Under the pieces are notes generated by a model. It saw only the letters and a program-made list of their open reading frames with translations, was not told the origin of the DNA and did not search any database. DNA of 64,000 nucleotides from Cryobacterium algoricola (GTDB lineage Bacteria; Actinomycetota; Actinomycetes; Actinomycetales; Microbacteriaceae), in the NCBI RefSeq assembly GCF_004402485.1, contig NZ_SOFG01000011.1:62001-126000 (forward strand), read 5' to 3'. Shown here one piece after another: positions 46,346 through 54,987 of this stretch (positions within the stretch are counted from its first letter, which is position 1; the number at the start of each line of letters is the position of its first letter). Both the position numbers and the translations under genes were made by a program.

Positions 46346-46397
46346 AGTCTGCCCGGCCAGGGTCCGCGTCGTATCAGCGGCCCGGACCGGGCAGACT
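46346..46397 (+). terminator. Hairpin between pstS and pstC (attenuator)
   Basis: Perfect 11-bp outer stem AGTCTGCCCGG (46346-46356) with CCGGGCAGACT (46387-46397) and a partly paired 30-nt interior. It could stabilise or terminate the pstS mRNA so that the binding protein is made in excess over the permease. A 9-bp repeat CATCACCAG precedes it (46319-46343). Confidence 0.7.
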
Positions 46398-46465
46398 GGG
46401 GTGTACGGCCCCCGGACCGCACACCGTTTTCGCTCCACCACCCGAACCTCAGGGAGACGCCCGGC

Positions 46466-47410
46466 ATGACCTCCGTAGTTGCCCGCGATCGCATCCGAGC
46501 CCCGCAACGTCCCGGCGATGTGATCTTCTCCACGGCGACCGTCGTCGCCGGCAGCCTCATCCTCGCCGTGCTCGCCGCCGTCGCCGGGTTCCTGCTGATC
46601 CAGAGCCTGCCCGCGTTCGTCGCGACACCCGCCGACTTCAGCGGTGGATTCACCAACTTCTGGGCCTACGTCTGGCCCCTCGCGTTCGGCACGCTCTGGT
46701 CGGCACTCCTGGCGATGATCATCGCGATCCCGCTCGCGATCGGCATCGCCCTCTTCATCTCCCATTACGCCCCGCGGCGGATCGCCCAGGGCCTGGGCTA
46801 CGTCATCGACCTCCTCGCCGCCGTTCCCTCCGTGGTCTTCGGCCTCTGGGGCATCGGCGTGCTGGCCCCGCTCGTGCAGCCCTTCTACGCGAACCTCGTC
46901 GACTGGTTCGGCTGGTTCCCGCTCTTCGCCGGACCGGTCTCCGGAACCGGCCGCACCATCCTGACCGTCGCCATCGTGCTTGCGGTCATGGTGCTCCCGA
47001 TCATCACCGCTCTCTGCCGGGAGATCTTCCTGCAGACCCCGGTGCTCTACGAGGAAGCCTCCCTCGCCCTCGGCGCCACCCGCTGGGAGATGATCTCGAT
47101 GGCGGTCCTCCCCTTCGGCCGCTCCGGCATCATCTCCGCATCGATGCTCGGCCTCGGCCGCGCCCTCGGCGAGACGATGGCGGTCGCGATGGTGCTCTCG
47201 CCGAGCCCGACGGTGCTCTTCCAGCTGCTGACGTCGCAGAACCCCACGACGATCGCCGCGAACATCGCACTCAACTTCCCGGAGGCGCACGGCGTCGGCG
47301 TGAACATCCTGCTCGCGACCGGCCTCGTCCTCTTCGTCATCACCCTCGGGGTCAACATGATCGCCCGATACATCATCAACCGCCGCAAGGCATTCTCGGG
47401 AGCGAACTGA
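46466..47410 (+). CDS. pstC: Phosphate ABC permease PstC
   Basis: A 314-residue inner-membrane permease with six main helices. The first is STATVVAGSLILAVLAAVAG; the coupling EAA loop is EEASLALGATRWEMISMAVLPFGRSGI near residue 195-220. It forms the channel with PstA. CAGGGAGA lies 12 nt before the ATG. It is separated from pstS by 162 bp holding a hairpin and overlaps pstA by one base (TGATG). Confidence 0.96.
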   Translation: MTSVVARDRIRAPQRPGDVIFSTATVVAGSLILAVLAAVAGFLLIQSLPAFVATPADFSGGFTNFWAYVWPLAFGTLWSALLAMIIAIPLAIGIALFISHYAPRRIAQGLGYVIDLLAAVPSVVFGLWGIGVLAPLVQPFYANLVDWFGWFPLFAGPVSGTGRTILTVAIVLAVMVLPIITALCREIFLQTPVLYEEASLALGATRWEMISMAVLPFGRSGIISASMLGLGRALGETMAVAMVLSPSPTVLFQLLTSQNPTTIAANIALNFPEAHGVGVNILLATGLVLFVITLGVNMIARYIINRRKAFSGAN

Positions 47411-48510
47411 TGAGCAGCACGACCGCCACCCGGACCGCGAACACGCCCCAGGCCAACGCATACGCCGCAGGCAAACTACCCAAGAACTCCACGCTCTACG
47501 TGCTGCTCGCGAGCTGGATCGTCACCGGAGCGGTCTTCCTCGTGCTGCAGCTCTCGGGGACCACGTCCGGCTTCAACATCGTCGGCACGATCTTCTTCGG
47601 CACCGTGCTTTACTGCATCGCCATCTACGCGCTCTCCTACGCCGTCGAAGGCGCCCGCAGGGCCAAGGACCGCCTCGTCACGTCGCTCGTCACCGCGGCC
47701 TTCGTGATCGCGCTGCTCCCGCTGATTTCCCTGGTCTTCACGACCGTCGTCAACGGGCTCCCGGCCTTCCTCACCCCGACGTTCTTCACCGAGTCCCAGC
47801 GCAACGTCGTCGGTGCGGGCGGCGGCGCCCTGCACGCGATCATGGGCACCCTCGAGATCACCGGCGTCGCCACACTCATCTCGGTGCCGATCGGCCTGCT
47901 CGCCGCGGTCTACCTCACCGAGTACGGACGCGGCCGCCTCGCCCAGGCGATCACCTTCTTCGTCGACGTGATGACCGGCATCCCCTCGATCGTGGCCGGC
48001 CTGTTTTCGTTCGCCTTCTTCTCGCTGCTGTTCCACGATGCGGGCATCCGCTTCGGCTTCGGCGGTGCCGTCGCACTGTCGGTGCTGATGATCCCGGTCG
48101 TGGTGCGCTCGAGCGAGGAAATGCTCAAGCTCGTGCCGAACGAACTGCGCGAGGCCGCGTACGCCCTCGGTGTCCCGAAGTGGCTGACCATTCTGAAGGT
48201 CGTGCTGCCGACCTCGATCGCCGGTATCGTGACGGGCATCATGATCTCGATCTCCCGCGTCATCGGCGAGACGGCCCCGCTGCTGATCATCTCCGGCTTC
48301 ACGGCGAGCATGAACTACGACCTGTTCAGCCAGCGGATGATGACCCTTCCGGTATTCGTGTACACCCAGTACGCGAACCAGGGCACAGACACCCAGGCGT
48401 ACCTCGACCGGGCCTGGGCCGGCGCACTCACCCTCGTTCTCATCGTGATGCTCCTCAACGGCCTCGCGCGGCTCATCGCCAGAATCTTCTCCCCCAAGCT
48501 CGGCCGCTAG
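47410..48510 (+). CDS. pstA: Phosphate ABC permease PstA
   Basis: A 366-residue permease. Beyond the usual six-helix core it has extra N-terminal helices ([21 protein letters not shown] and [19 protein letters not shown]) before the standard start, typical of actinobacterial PstA. The EAA loop is [28 protein letters not shown] near residues 245-270. It pairs with PstC in the membrane and with PstB inside. TGATG overlap with pstC indicates coupled translation. Confidence 0.96.
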   Translation: MSSTTATRTANTPQANAYAAGKLPKNSTLYVLLASWIVTGAVFLVLQLSGTTSGFNIVGTIFFGTVLYCIAIYALSYAVEGARRAKDRLVTSLVTAAFVIALLPLISLVFTTVVNGLPAFLTPTFFTESQRNVVGAGGGALHAIMGTLEITGVATLISVPIGLLAAVYLTEYGRGRLAQAITFFVDVMTGIPSIVAGLFSFAFFSLLFHDAGIRFGFGGAVALSVLMIPVVVRSSEEMLKLVPNELREAAYALGVPKWLTILKVVLPTSIAGIVTGIMISISRVIGETAPLLIISGFTASMNYDLFSQRMMTLPVFVYTQYANQGTDTQAYLDRAWAGALTLVLIVMLLNGLARLIARIFSPKLGR

Positions 48511-48547
48511 GCCCCACCCGGCCGCTGGCCGCAACTCGAAGGATCAC

Positions 48548-49327
48548 ATGTCCAAGCGCATTGAAGTCAACGACCTCAACGTCTACTACAGCAAGTTCCT
48601 CGCGGTCGAGAACGTCACGCTGACGATCGAGCCCCGCACGGTGACCGCCCTGATCGGGCCGAGCGGCTGCGGCAAGTCCACCTTCCTCCGCACCCTGAAC
48701 CGGATGCACGAGGTCATCCCCGGCGCCTACGTCACGGGTGAGGTGCTCATCGACGGCAACAACCTCTACGGGCCCGGCGTCGACCCGGTGCTCGTGCGCC
48801 GCCAGGTCGGCATGGTGTTCCAGCGGCCGAACCCGTTCCCGACGATGTCGATCGGCGACAACGTCCTCGCCGGCGTGAAGCTCAACAACCGCCGCATCTC
48901 CAAGCCCGACGCGGACGCCCTGATCGAGAAGTCCCTCCAGGGCGCCAACCTCTGGAACGAGGTCAAGGACCGCCTCGACAAGCCAGGATCGAGCCTCTCC
49001 GGCGGCCAACAGCAGCGGCTCTGCATCGCCCGCGCCATCGCCGTGCAGCCGGACGTGATCCTGATGGACGAGCCGTGCTCGGCCCTCGACCCGATCTCCA
49101 CCCTCGCGATCGAGGACCTCATCGAGGAGATGAAGGCGGAATACACGATCGTGATCGTCACGCACAACATGCAGCAGGCATCCCGTGTCTCCGACCGCAC
49201 CGGCTTCTTCAACATCGCCGGCACCGGCAAGCCGGGCAAGCTCATCGAGTACAACGACACCACGACGATCTTCTCGAACCCGTCGGTGCAGGCGACCGAG
49301 GACTACGTCTCCGGCCGATTCGGCTAA
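48548..49327 (+). CDS. pstB: Phosphate ABC ATPase PstB
   Basis: A 259-residue ATPase that powers phosphate uptake. Walker A is [12 protein letters not shown] near residue 37, the Q-loop is [12 protein letters not shown] (the PNPF is typical of PstB), the signature is [14 protein letters not shown], Walker B is [15 protein letters not shown], and the switch His is in [16 protein letters not shown] precedes the ATG. Last gene of pstSCAB; phoU is not here but at 36.3 kb. It is convergent with the aminotransferase gene, with only 29 bp between. Confidence 0.98.
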   Translation: MSKRIEVNDLNVYYSKFLAVENVTLTIEPRTVTALIGPSGCGKSTFLRTLNRMHEVIPGAYVTGEVLIDGNNLYGPGVDPVLVRRQVGMVFQRPNPFPTMSIGDNVLAGVKLNNRRISKPDADALIEKSLQGANLWNEVKDRLDKPGSSLSGGQQQRLCIARAIAVQPDVILMDEPCSALDPISTLAIEDLIEEMKAEYTIVIVTHNMQQASRVSDRTGFFNIAGTGKPGKLIEYNDTTTIFSNPSVQATEDYVSGRFG

Positions 49328-49356
49328 ACCCGGGCCCCCTGACCGTTTCGGCCGTT

Positions 49357-50244
49357 CTAGTCGGTGCGGCCGAGCAGGTACGCGTTGAACGCGCGGGTAC
49401 GCGGCAGGTCGGCCGCGAGCGGCAGGCCGTCGAGTTCGGTCACGGCAACGACCAGGCGGATGCTCGACAACAGCCAGACGGCATCCGCTGCCCGCAGCTC
49501 CGCGACCGTGATGTCCCGGTATTCCACCGGTTCACCCTGCTCCCTCAGGTACTCGAAGAGGCTCTGCTGGGTGGTGCCGTGCAGGATCGCACCGCTCGGC
49601 GCCGGCGTCACGTACACACCGTTCGAGCGGATCACCACGCTCGACGTCGGCCCCTCCATCACGTAGCCGTCGTGGGTGAGGAAGATCGCGTCGTCGGCGC
49701 CGCGACCCCTGGCCTCGCGGAGCGCGGCCATGTTGATCGCGTAGCTGAGCGTCTTCGCGCCCATCAGCAGCCAGGGGGCGACCTCGGCAACGCCGCGCGG
49801 GTACCCGCGGTCGAGGGTGATCGCCCGCACCCCGGTGTCGCGCACGGCGGAGTGGTCGGGGGCGCGGGTCGCGTGCAGCCACGCTGTCGGTGCCGGCCCG
49901 GACTGGACACCCCGGCTGAGCACGAATTTGAGGGCGAGCTCGCCCTCGTGGGGCACCCGGGACACCGCGTAGGCGATGGCCTCACGCCATTGTTCCGCGT
50001 TCGGCACCGGGAGGTCGCAGATCTCCGCCGAATGCCGCAGCCGATCGATGTGCGCCTCGACCTCCTGCGGGTGCCCGTCGACGACGCTGAGGGTCTCGAA
50101 GATGCCGTCGCCGCGCTGGGTGCTCAGCTCCCCCACCCGGAGCGCGGGGGCGCTCGAGTCCATCTCGTGGAAGGTGCCCGCAAACTCCGTCTGGGCGGAA
50201 TCGGCGGGCACCGGGTCGATCAGCAGGGTGAATGGCAGCGTCAT
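49357..50244 (-). CDS. Class IV aminotransferase (PabC-like)
   Basis: A 295-residue PLP enzyme. The PLP Lys is in LLMGAKTLSYAINMAALREA near residue 164, DDAIFLTHDGYVMEGPTSSVVI holds the cofactor-binding Glu and GAILHGTTQQSLFEYLRE the phosphate cup. The N-terminus has RGDGIFETLSV. The group includes aminodeoxychorismate lyase (folate synthesis), branched-chain and D-amino-acid aminotransferases. In mycobacteria a homologue (Rv0812) is near glnR-mshD, as here. Substrate is not resolved. TAGGCT 6 nt before the ATG indicates a leaderless mRNA. Confidence 0.9.
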   Translation of the reverse strand: MTLPFTLLIDPVPADSAQTEFAGTFHEMDSSAPALRVGELSTQRGDGIFETLSVVDGHPQEVEAHIDRLRHSAEICDLPVPNAEQWREAIAYAVSRVPHEGELALKFVLSRGVQSGPAPTAWLHATRAPDHSAVRDTGVRAITLDRGYPRGVAEVAPWLLMGAKTLSYAINMAALREARGRGADDAIFLTHDGYVMEGPTSSVVIRSNGVYVTPAPSGAILHGTTQQSLFEYLREQGEPVEYRDITVAELRAADAVWLLSSIRLVVAVTELDGLPLAADLPRTRAFNAYLLGRTD

Positions 50245-50250
50245 GCCCCG

Positions 50251-50256
50251 AGCCTA
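50251..50256 (-). promoter_or_regulatory. -10 box of the aminotransferase gene (leaderless)
   Basis: On the minus strand TAGGCT lies 6 nt before the ATG at 50244 without a Shine-Dalgarno. Confidence 0.55.
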
Positions 50257-50264
50257 GTTGCGGA

Positions 50265-51188
50265 TCAGGAACTCTGGATGGCCAGGACCGGGGTCGTTGT
50301 CGGCTGTGTCGAGCCGCCCTTGGGCTCGACGGTCAGGCCGATCGTGTCTCCCGCGGTGAGGCTGCCGTCCAGGACCCGCCAGGCGGTACCGCTACTCGCG
50401 CTGACGCTCGTGTCGAGGAGGCCGGCCGAAACCGCTCCCCCGGCTCCGATGTACCAGAGCTGATAGTCCTTGTCGCCGGAAAGCGCGGGCAGACCGTCGA
50501 CGACGAGCGCCGAGAGACTGCTCGTGTCCGACCAGACCAGGGTGGCCTGATGGCCGTCCGCGGTCGTCGCCGACGCGCGCTGCACGTCGGGCGCGGCGTT
50601 GAGCTGGGCGAAGGAGGACGCCTGCTGGGCCACGAAGGAATCGGACGTTCCTGCCATGCCCTGGCCGAAGAACGTGCCCCCGACGAAGAGCGCAGCGGCG
50701 GCGGCCGCGGCGAGCAGGAGGCTGGCCGGACGCTGGAACCAGCGCTTGCGGGCCCGCTCGGCCGCGCTCGGGCCGGAACCCGACCCGGAACCGGCCGCGG
50801 TCGCCGGCTCCGCCGCAGTGGACGGGGAGGGGGCACCGGGCGGGGGAACCGGTGGGACCGCAGCCAGCCGCGGGGCCGAAGGGGCGGCATCCGCTGCGGG
50901 TGCGCTCACGGCCTCCGCACGGGGTGCGAGCTGCGGGGTCGAGGACAGTTTCGCCATCAGCGAGGCCTTGAGGGCCGCTGAGGGTTGCACCGGCGCCGTG
51001 GCGAGGCCGAGCGCCACAGCGGTGTCGCTGAGCTCTGCGGCCTCGATGCGGGCCTCCTCCGACGACTCGAGGTGCGCCTCGAACGCCGCACGCTCCCGGG
51101 CGTCCAGGGCGTTGAGGGCGTATGCGCCGGTCAGTTCGCCGGCGTTGCGCTCCGGGGTGCCTGCTCCGGTGTTCTCCGTGCCGGTCAT
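50265..51188 (-). CDS. rskA: Anti-sigma factor of the RskA family
   Basis: A 307-residue transmembrane regulator. The cytoplasmic domain (residues 1-90) binds the sigma factor (ELTGAYALNALDARERAAFEAHLESS) and has no HxxxCxxC zinc motif, as in RskA. A Pro/Ala/Ser-rich linker is followed by a helix at about 157-178 (SLLLAAAAAAALFVGGTFFG) and an extracytoplasmic RskA domain (DKDYQLWYIGAGGAVSAGLL). Its regulated cleavage would free SigK. The ATG overlaps the sigK stop by 4 bp. Ends 20 bp from the aminotransferase start. Confidence 0.93.
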   Translation of the reverse strand: MTGTENTGAGTPERNAGELTGAYALNALDARERAAFEAHLESSEEARIEAAELSDTAVALGLATAPVQPSAALKASLMAKLSSTPQLAPRAEAVSAPAADAAPSAPRLAAVPPVPPPGAPSPSTAAEPATAAGSGSGSGPSAAERARKRWFQRPASLLLAAAAAAALFVGGTFFGQGMAGTSDSFVAQQASSFAQLNAAPDVQRASATTADGHQATLVWSDTSSLSALVVDGLPALSGDKDYQLWYIGAGGAVSAGLLDTSVSASSGTAWRVLDGSLTAGDTIGLTVEPKGGSTQPTTTPVLAIQSS

Positions 51189-51781
51189 GAGGCCACGCCC
51201 AGTTCGTCGCGCAGGCGGATGAGACCGTCCCGAAGCCGGGTCTTCACGGTCCCGAGCGGGATATGCAGTTGGGCGGCGACTTCGCTCTGACTGAAGCCCC
51301 CGTAGTAGGCAAGACTGATCGCCTGGCGTTGCAGTTCGGTCAGTCTGGACATCGCCTTCTCCACCCTTTCATGCTCGATTCGTGTTTCGACGGTTTCGGA
51401 CACGTCGTCATAGGCGACCGCGAGGTCGCGGATGCCGATCTTCGTGTCCCGGTCGCGTCCGGCCTGCGACGACCTGATCCGGTCGACCGCACGACGGTGC
51501 GCCATGGTCATGATCCAGGTGGAAGCCCCGCCACGCGCCGGCTCGTACCGCGTCGCCGATTGCCAGATCTCCAGGAAGATCTCCTGGGTCACTTCTTCCG
51601 ACTGGGCGTGGTCGATGAGCAGACGCTTGACCAGACCGAGCACCCGAGGGGCCATCTGGTCGTACAGGTCCCCGAAGGCGGTCTGGTCCCCCGTGGCAAC
51701 TCGGGCAAGCAGCTCCTCTTTTGAGGGAGGCGCTGTCGACTCGGTGTCGGCGGCGAAGTCAGCAGTCATGAGAACCAGCAT
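51185..51781 (-). CDS. sigK: ECF sigma factor SigK
   Basis: A 198-residue extracytoplasmic-function sigma factor. Region 2 reads AFGDLYDQMAPRVLGLVKRLL then EEVTQEIFLEIWQSA (core binding and -10 recognition), and region 4 reads RLTELQRQAISLAYYGGFSQSEVAAQLHIPLGTVKTRLRDGL (the -35 HTH). Pairing with RskA downstream identifies the SigK group. A start at 51769 (MTADFAAD) is equally possible. The 189-bp upstream region shows no clear self-recognition motif to me. Confidence 0.93.
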   Translation of the reverse strand: MLVLMTADFAADTESTAPPSKEELLARVATGDQTAFGDLYDQMAPRVLGLVKRLLIDHAQSEEVTQEIFLEIWQSATRYEPARGGASTWIMTMAHRRAVDRIRSSQAGRDRDTKIGIRDLAVAYDDVSETVETRIEHERVEKAMSRLTELQRQAISLAYYGGFSQSEVAAQLHIPLGTVKTRLRDGLIRLRDELGVAS

Positions 51782-51970
51782 GTCAGGTCTTATCCCGTTC
51801 CATGACTAGTGTTCGGCGCCGAACACGAAATGGATTGGTCAGAAAAGGCTGAAGGCCGGGCCGCAGAACGCCTCTCGGCGCGAGGCCGCTCAGAGCGGCG
51901 AATATTGGAGCCCGGGGTTACTGCGGCCCGACCAGCATTCAGTGTAAACGACGAAGGCGGATGTTTATTC

Positions 51971-52615
51971 CTAGTCGAGCGAATCGCTGCGCCACAACCG
52001 GGCGCACGATCCGAATTCCTGGGCTGTCGTGGAAAAACGCAGGGCGCGCGTGGTCAGTTCCGAGGCCCGGGATACCCCGGACGCGGCGAGCTCCGTCGCG
52101 TCGAGATCGTCGGCGACACTCGCGCATCCGCTCGCGATCACCCGGCAGAACGCCGCGGCACGGTCGAGCGCGACGGCGAAGTCGCCGGTGAAGATGCCGC
52201 GGAGGATCTGGTCGGCGAGGACGATGATCTCGGCGGGCCCCGTCGGCGCGGCCGCCCCGGCGATCACGGGGTCGATCGCCACGGTGACCTCGGTGCCGCG
52301 CTGGTATAGGAACGCGGTGCCCTCTGGGTCCTGGCGGATGAGCAGGCGGACGAGGTAGATCCGCCAGAGCGCGCCGGGCAGGCTGCGCGGCGTTGCACGC
52401 GACCACAGCTCGGCGACCGCGTCGATGCCGTGCTCGTCGGTGTATGCGACGAGCCGTTCGACGACCTCGGGATCAGGGTCGCTCCGCACCCGGGCGAGCA
52501 GCGCGTGCGCGGTCTCGTGCGCGACCCGGCTGATCGTGGCCGGGTCCTGGCCGCCCTCGAAGGATTCGAACTTGCTGCCCGAGAACTGGGTGGGCTTGTG
52601 GAAGTCCTCTGCCAA
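51971..52615 (-). CDS. Hypothetical cytoplasmic protein
   Basis: A 214-residue protein of unknown function, predicted all-helical. It starts LAEDFHKPTQFSGSKFESFEGG and continues ISRVAHETAHALLARV, EVVERLVAYTDEHGIDAVAELWSRATPRSLPGALWRIYLVR, features shared with actinobacterial hypothetical proteins encoded near tRNA-Lys. The start is TTG at 52615: GGAGG lies 6 nt before it, and the frame above runs through a tandem repeat that would encode an implausible Arg/His/Asp/Thr tail. An unusual but well-supported start codon. Confidence 0.8.
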   Translation of the reverse strand: MAEDFHKPTQFSGSKFESFEGGQDPATISRVAHETAHALLARVRSDPDPEVVERLVAYTDEHGIDAVAELWSRATPRSLPGALWRIYLVRLLIRQDPEGTAFLYQRGTEVTVAIDPVIAGAAAPTGPAEIIVLADQILRGIFTGDFAVALDRAAAFCRVIASGCASVADDLDATELAASGVSRASELTTRALRFSTTAQEFGSCARLWRSDSLD

Positions 52616-52627
52616 TCGAATCCTCCG

Positions 52628-52684
52628 TGTCTCCTGCGTGTCTCGTGCGTGTTCGGTGTCTCGTGCGTGTCTCGTGCGTGTCCG
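52628..52684. repeat. 11-bp tandem repeat upstream of the TTG-start gene
   Basis: Four near-identical units of TGTCTCGTGCG (one with TGTCTCCTGCG) interrupted by TGTTCGG, between the TTG start at 52615 and tRNA-Lys. It lies in the promoter/leader region of the leftward gene, so copy number could affect its expression. Confidence 0.9.
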
Positions 52685-52779
52685 ATGGTGCCGTTGCGGG
52701 CCGATTCTTCCCGGTCCGAACGTCTCCCCCACGGTACCCAGAAAAACCTCGCGCGAATCCACGGTAGATTATTTACCGC

Positions 52780-52852
52780 GGGCCTCTAGCTCAGTTGGTA
52801 GAGCAAAGGACTTTTAATCCTTGGGTCGTCGGTTCGAGCCCGACGGGGCCCA
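52780..52852 (+). tRNA. tRNA-Lys (anticodon UUU)
   Basis: Acceptor GGGCCTC (52780-52786) pairs with GGGGCCC (52845-52851, with G-U). D arm contains AGCTCAGTTGGTAGAGC; the anticodon stem AAGGA/TCCTT holds CTTTTAA, giving TTT; the T arm is CGTCGGTTCGAGCCCGACG. Discriminator A at 52852. CCA is not encoded (CTC follows). Confidence 0.98.
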
Positions 52853-52858
52853 CTCTTT

Positions 52859-52913
52859 GTGTTATCGGCAATATTCTCCGGACGGTTGCGGCGATAACAC
52901 CACCGTGTTATCG
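52859..52913. promoter_or_regulatory. TetR-family operator with three half-sites
   Basis: CGATAACAC-CACC-GTGTTATCG (52892-52913) is a perfect 9-4-9 inverted repeat ending 8 bp before the TetR-gene ATG; a third GTGTTATCG lies at 52859-52867, inverted to the middle site with a 24-bp spacer. Very likely an autoregulatory operator. No Shine-Dalgarno is present, so the mRNA may start at or near the ATG. Confidence 0.9.
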
Positions 52914-52921
52914 TCAATCAC

Positions 52922-53620
52922 ATGAGCACAAGATCAGTGATAGTCGAGGCGACGGCCGAGTTGCTGGCACAGTCCCCGAGCGGAGACATCTCCACGCGCG
53001 CCGTGTGCGAAGCGGCGGGCGTGCAACAGCCGGTCATCTACCGGCTGTTCGGTGACAAGGACGGCCTCCTCGCGGCCACCGTCGATCACGTCTGGGACCA
53101 GTACCTCGGCATGAAGCGCGCCGCCGAGGAATCCGCCGATCCACTGACCGACCTGCGGGCGGGCTGGGACAGTCACTCCGCGTTCGCGCTCGCCCACCCG
53201 AACGCCTACCGGTTACTGTTCGGCTCCGGCGGCGTCGCCAAGGCGGAGTCCGCCGACGAGGCGATGCGCCTGCTTCGCCTCGTGCTCGACCGTTTGGCGG
53301 CCGAGGGACGACTGCTGGTCGCCCCGGAGATCGCGGCCCGGGTGGTGATGGCGGCGAACACCGGGGTCTCGCTCGCGCTGATCCTGCACCCCGCTCTCTA
53401 TCCGGATGCCTCGCTGTCGTCGACGATGCGCGACATCGTCCTCGGTTCCCTCGTCTCCGGCGCCACGCCGGCCCCGGGCGCCGGCGAATCGGGTCGCATC
53501 GCCGCGATCACCCTCCGAACCACGCTTCCGACCCTGCCCGGCGAACTCTTCACCGACCGCGAAGCCGGGCTGCTCGACGAATGGCTGGGACGCATCCAGT
53601 CGTCGTCGCCCACCGACTGA
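52922..53620 (+). CDS. TetR/AcrR-family regulator
   Basis: A 232-residue repressor. The N-terminal HTH is MSTRSVIVEATAELLAQ then ISTRAVCEAAGVQQPVIYRLFGDKDGLLAATVDHV; the C-terminal ligand domain is all-helical (HSAFALAHPNAYRLLFGSGG). It follows tRNA-Lys and precedes an SDR gene by 101 bp on the same strand, so the SDR is the likely target, with its substrate or product as ligand. The GTGTTATCG sites directly upstream support autoregulation. Confidence 0.93.
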   Translation: MSTRSVIVEATAELLAQSPSGDISTRAVCEAAGVQQPVIYRLFGDKDGLLAATVDHVWDQYLGMKRAAEESADPLTDLRAGWDSHSAFALAHPNAYRLLFGSGGVAKAESADEAMRLLRLVLDRLAAEGRLLVAPEIAARVVMAANTGVSLALILHPALYPDASLSSTMRDIVLGSLVSGATPAPGAGESGRIAAITLRTTLPTLPGELFTDREAGLLDEWLGRIQSSSPTD

Positions 53621-53721
53621 CCGCCCCAGCCACACCGACGTTCACCACGCGCCCCACCGGGGCGTTGTCTGTCGCGCCCCATTCCCGGCGCGGACCACCT
53701 CTGTACAGAAAGCGATTCACC

Positions 53722-54483
53722 ATGAGCAGCACCATCAGTACCGACCCCGCCACCGGCATCCCGCGCGTCGCCCTCGTCACGGGAGGGTCCGGCGGCATCG
53801 GACGCGCCGTCGTCGATCGGCTCGCGCGCGACGGGTTCGCCATCGGCGTGCACTATGCCGGCAACCGGGAGCAGGCCGAAGCGACGGTTGCAGCGGTCGT
53901 CGCCGCGGGTGGCCGCGCGATCGCGGTCGGCGGCGACGTCGCGGACGAACAGGCCATGTCGGCCGTTTTCGACTCTGTCGAGGCGGAGTTCGGCGGGATC
54001 GACGTCGTCGTGAACACGGCGGGCATCATGCTCCTCTCACCGATCGTGACGCTCGACCTCGGCGACCTCGACCGGATCTACCGAACCAACATCCGCGGCA
54101 CCTTCGTGGTCTCCCAGCAGGCGGCCCGCCGCATCCGACCCGGTGGGGCGATCATCAACTTCTCCACCTCCGTCACCCGCGCCCAGTTCCCCGGCTACGG
54201 CGCCTACGTCGCGAGCAAGGCCGCGGTCGAGAGCATCACGCTGATCCTCGCCCGCGAACTGCGCGGCAAGGACGTGACCGTGAACACGGTCGCCCCCGGC
54301 CCCACCGCGACCCCGCTGTTCCTGAACGGAAAGGACGAGGCCACGATCGCGAACCTCGCCACGGCGGTTCCCCTCGAGCGCCTCGGCCAGCCCGACGATA
54401 TCGCCGAGACGGTCGCGTTCCTCGCCGGTCCAGCCCGCTGGGTCAACGGCCAGGTCGTCTTCACCAACGGCGGGCTCGCCTGA
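53722..54483 (+). CDS. Short-chain dehydrogenase/reductase
   Basis: A 253-residue classical SDR. NAD(P) is bound by VTGGSGGIGRAVVDRL near residue 20, the structural NTAG is VVVNTAGIM, and the catalytic triad is Ser in INFSTSVTRAQF and Y-x-x-x-K in GAYVASKAAVES. The C-terminus (VNGQVVFTNGGLA) is also typical. The substrate is unknown. Start at 53722; AGAAAG is a weak ribosome site, and the frame continues upstream through the TetR gene end. Probably controlled by the upstream TetR protein. Confidence 0.93.
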   Translation: MSSTISTDPATGIPRVALVTGGSGGIGRAVVDRLARDGFAIGVHYAGNREQAEATVAAVVAAGGRAIAVGGDVADEQAMSAVFDSVEAEFGGIDVVVNTAGIMLLSPIVTLDLGDLDRIYRTNIRGTFVVSQQAARRIRPGGAIINFSTSVTRAQFPGYGAYVASKAAVESITLILARELRGKDVTVNTVAPGPTATPLFLNGKDEATIANLATAVPLERLGQPDDIAETVAFLAGPARWVNGQVVFTNGGLA

Positions 54484-54561
54484 CAGCTGCCGAGAGCGAG
54501 CCCGTTCGTACTACGCTCGGGCTATCGCCCAACCAACGGATACCCGGCACGAGGAGTCGAA

Positions 54562-54945
54562 ATGCCCAAGAAGGTCAAGTGGCTCGAGGAGCCCATCCCG
54601 GAGAACTACCCGAAGGCGGGCGACTACCTGCGGCTGCTGGTGAACGAGCACGCCGTCGAGGCGACAACGCTCGCCCTCGAGGCGGCGCCCATCACCTTCC
54701 ACAAGGCCAAGGACATCCTGCGCGCCGCCGGATTGCAGCTGCTCACAGCGGAAAACCCGCATGTCGCCAGGTATCTCAAGCTGATCCGTGAGGGAGGCCG
54801 GCTCGCGCCGATCCTGCTCGTGCGCGGCAACCTCCCCTCGGCCGTTCCGCTGCACATCGCGGACGGGTACCACCGGGTCTGCGCGACGTACCTCACGAAC
54901 GAGAACACCGACATCCCGGTGCAGCTGGCGGACCTGACGCTCTAA
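54562..54945 (+). CDS. Small protein with a ParB/sulfiredoxin-like motif
   Basis: A 127-residue basic/hydrophobic protein starting MPKKVKWLEEPIPENYPKAGDYL. The stretch ILLVRGNLPSAVPLHIADGYHRVCATYL resembles the ParB/sulfiredoxin fold, where DG(H/N)HR binds nucleotide or phosphate; here it reads DGYHR. Such stand-alone proteins occur widely in actinobacteria without assigned function. GAGGAG lies about 7 nt before the ATG. The next gene is 42 bp away on the same strand. Assignment of the fold is by motif only. Confidence 0.7.
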   Translation: MPKKVKWLEEPIPENYPKAGDYLRLLVNEHAVEATTLALEAAPITFHKAKDILRAAGLQLLTAENPHVARYLKLIREGGRLAPILLVRGNLPSAVPLHIADGYHRVCATYLTNENTDIPVQLADLTL

Positions 54946-54987
54946 GCGCGCCATGGTGCACTGCCGGTCGAATGTCCGGATACCCCG

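Noticed and set aside
45128..47461. 777-residue open frame on the minus strand
   Set aside because: Antisense to pstS and pstC; Arg/Asp/Gly-rich with no domain, typical of the third-position GC shadow.
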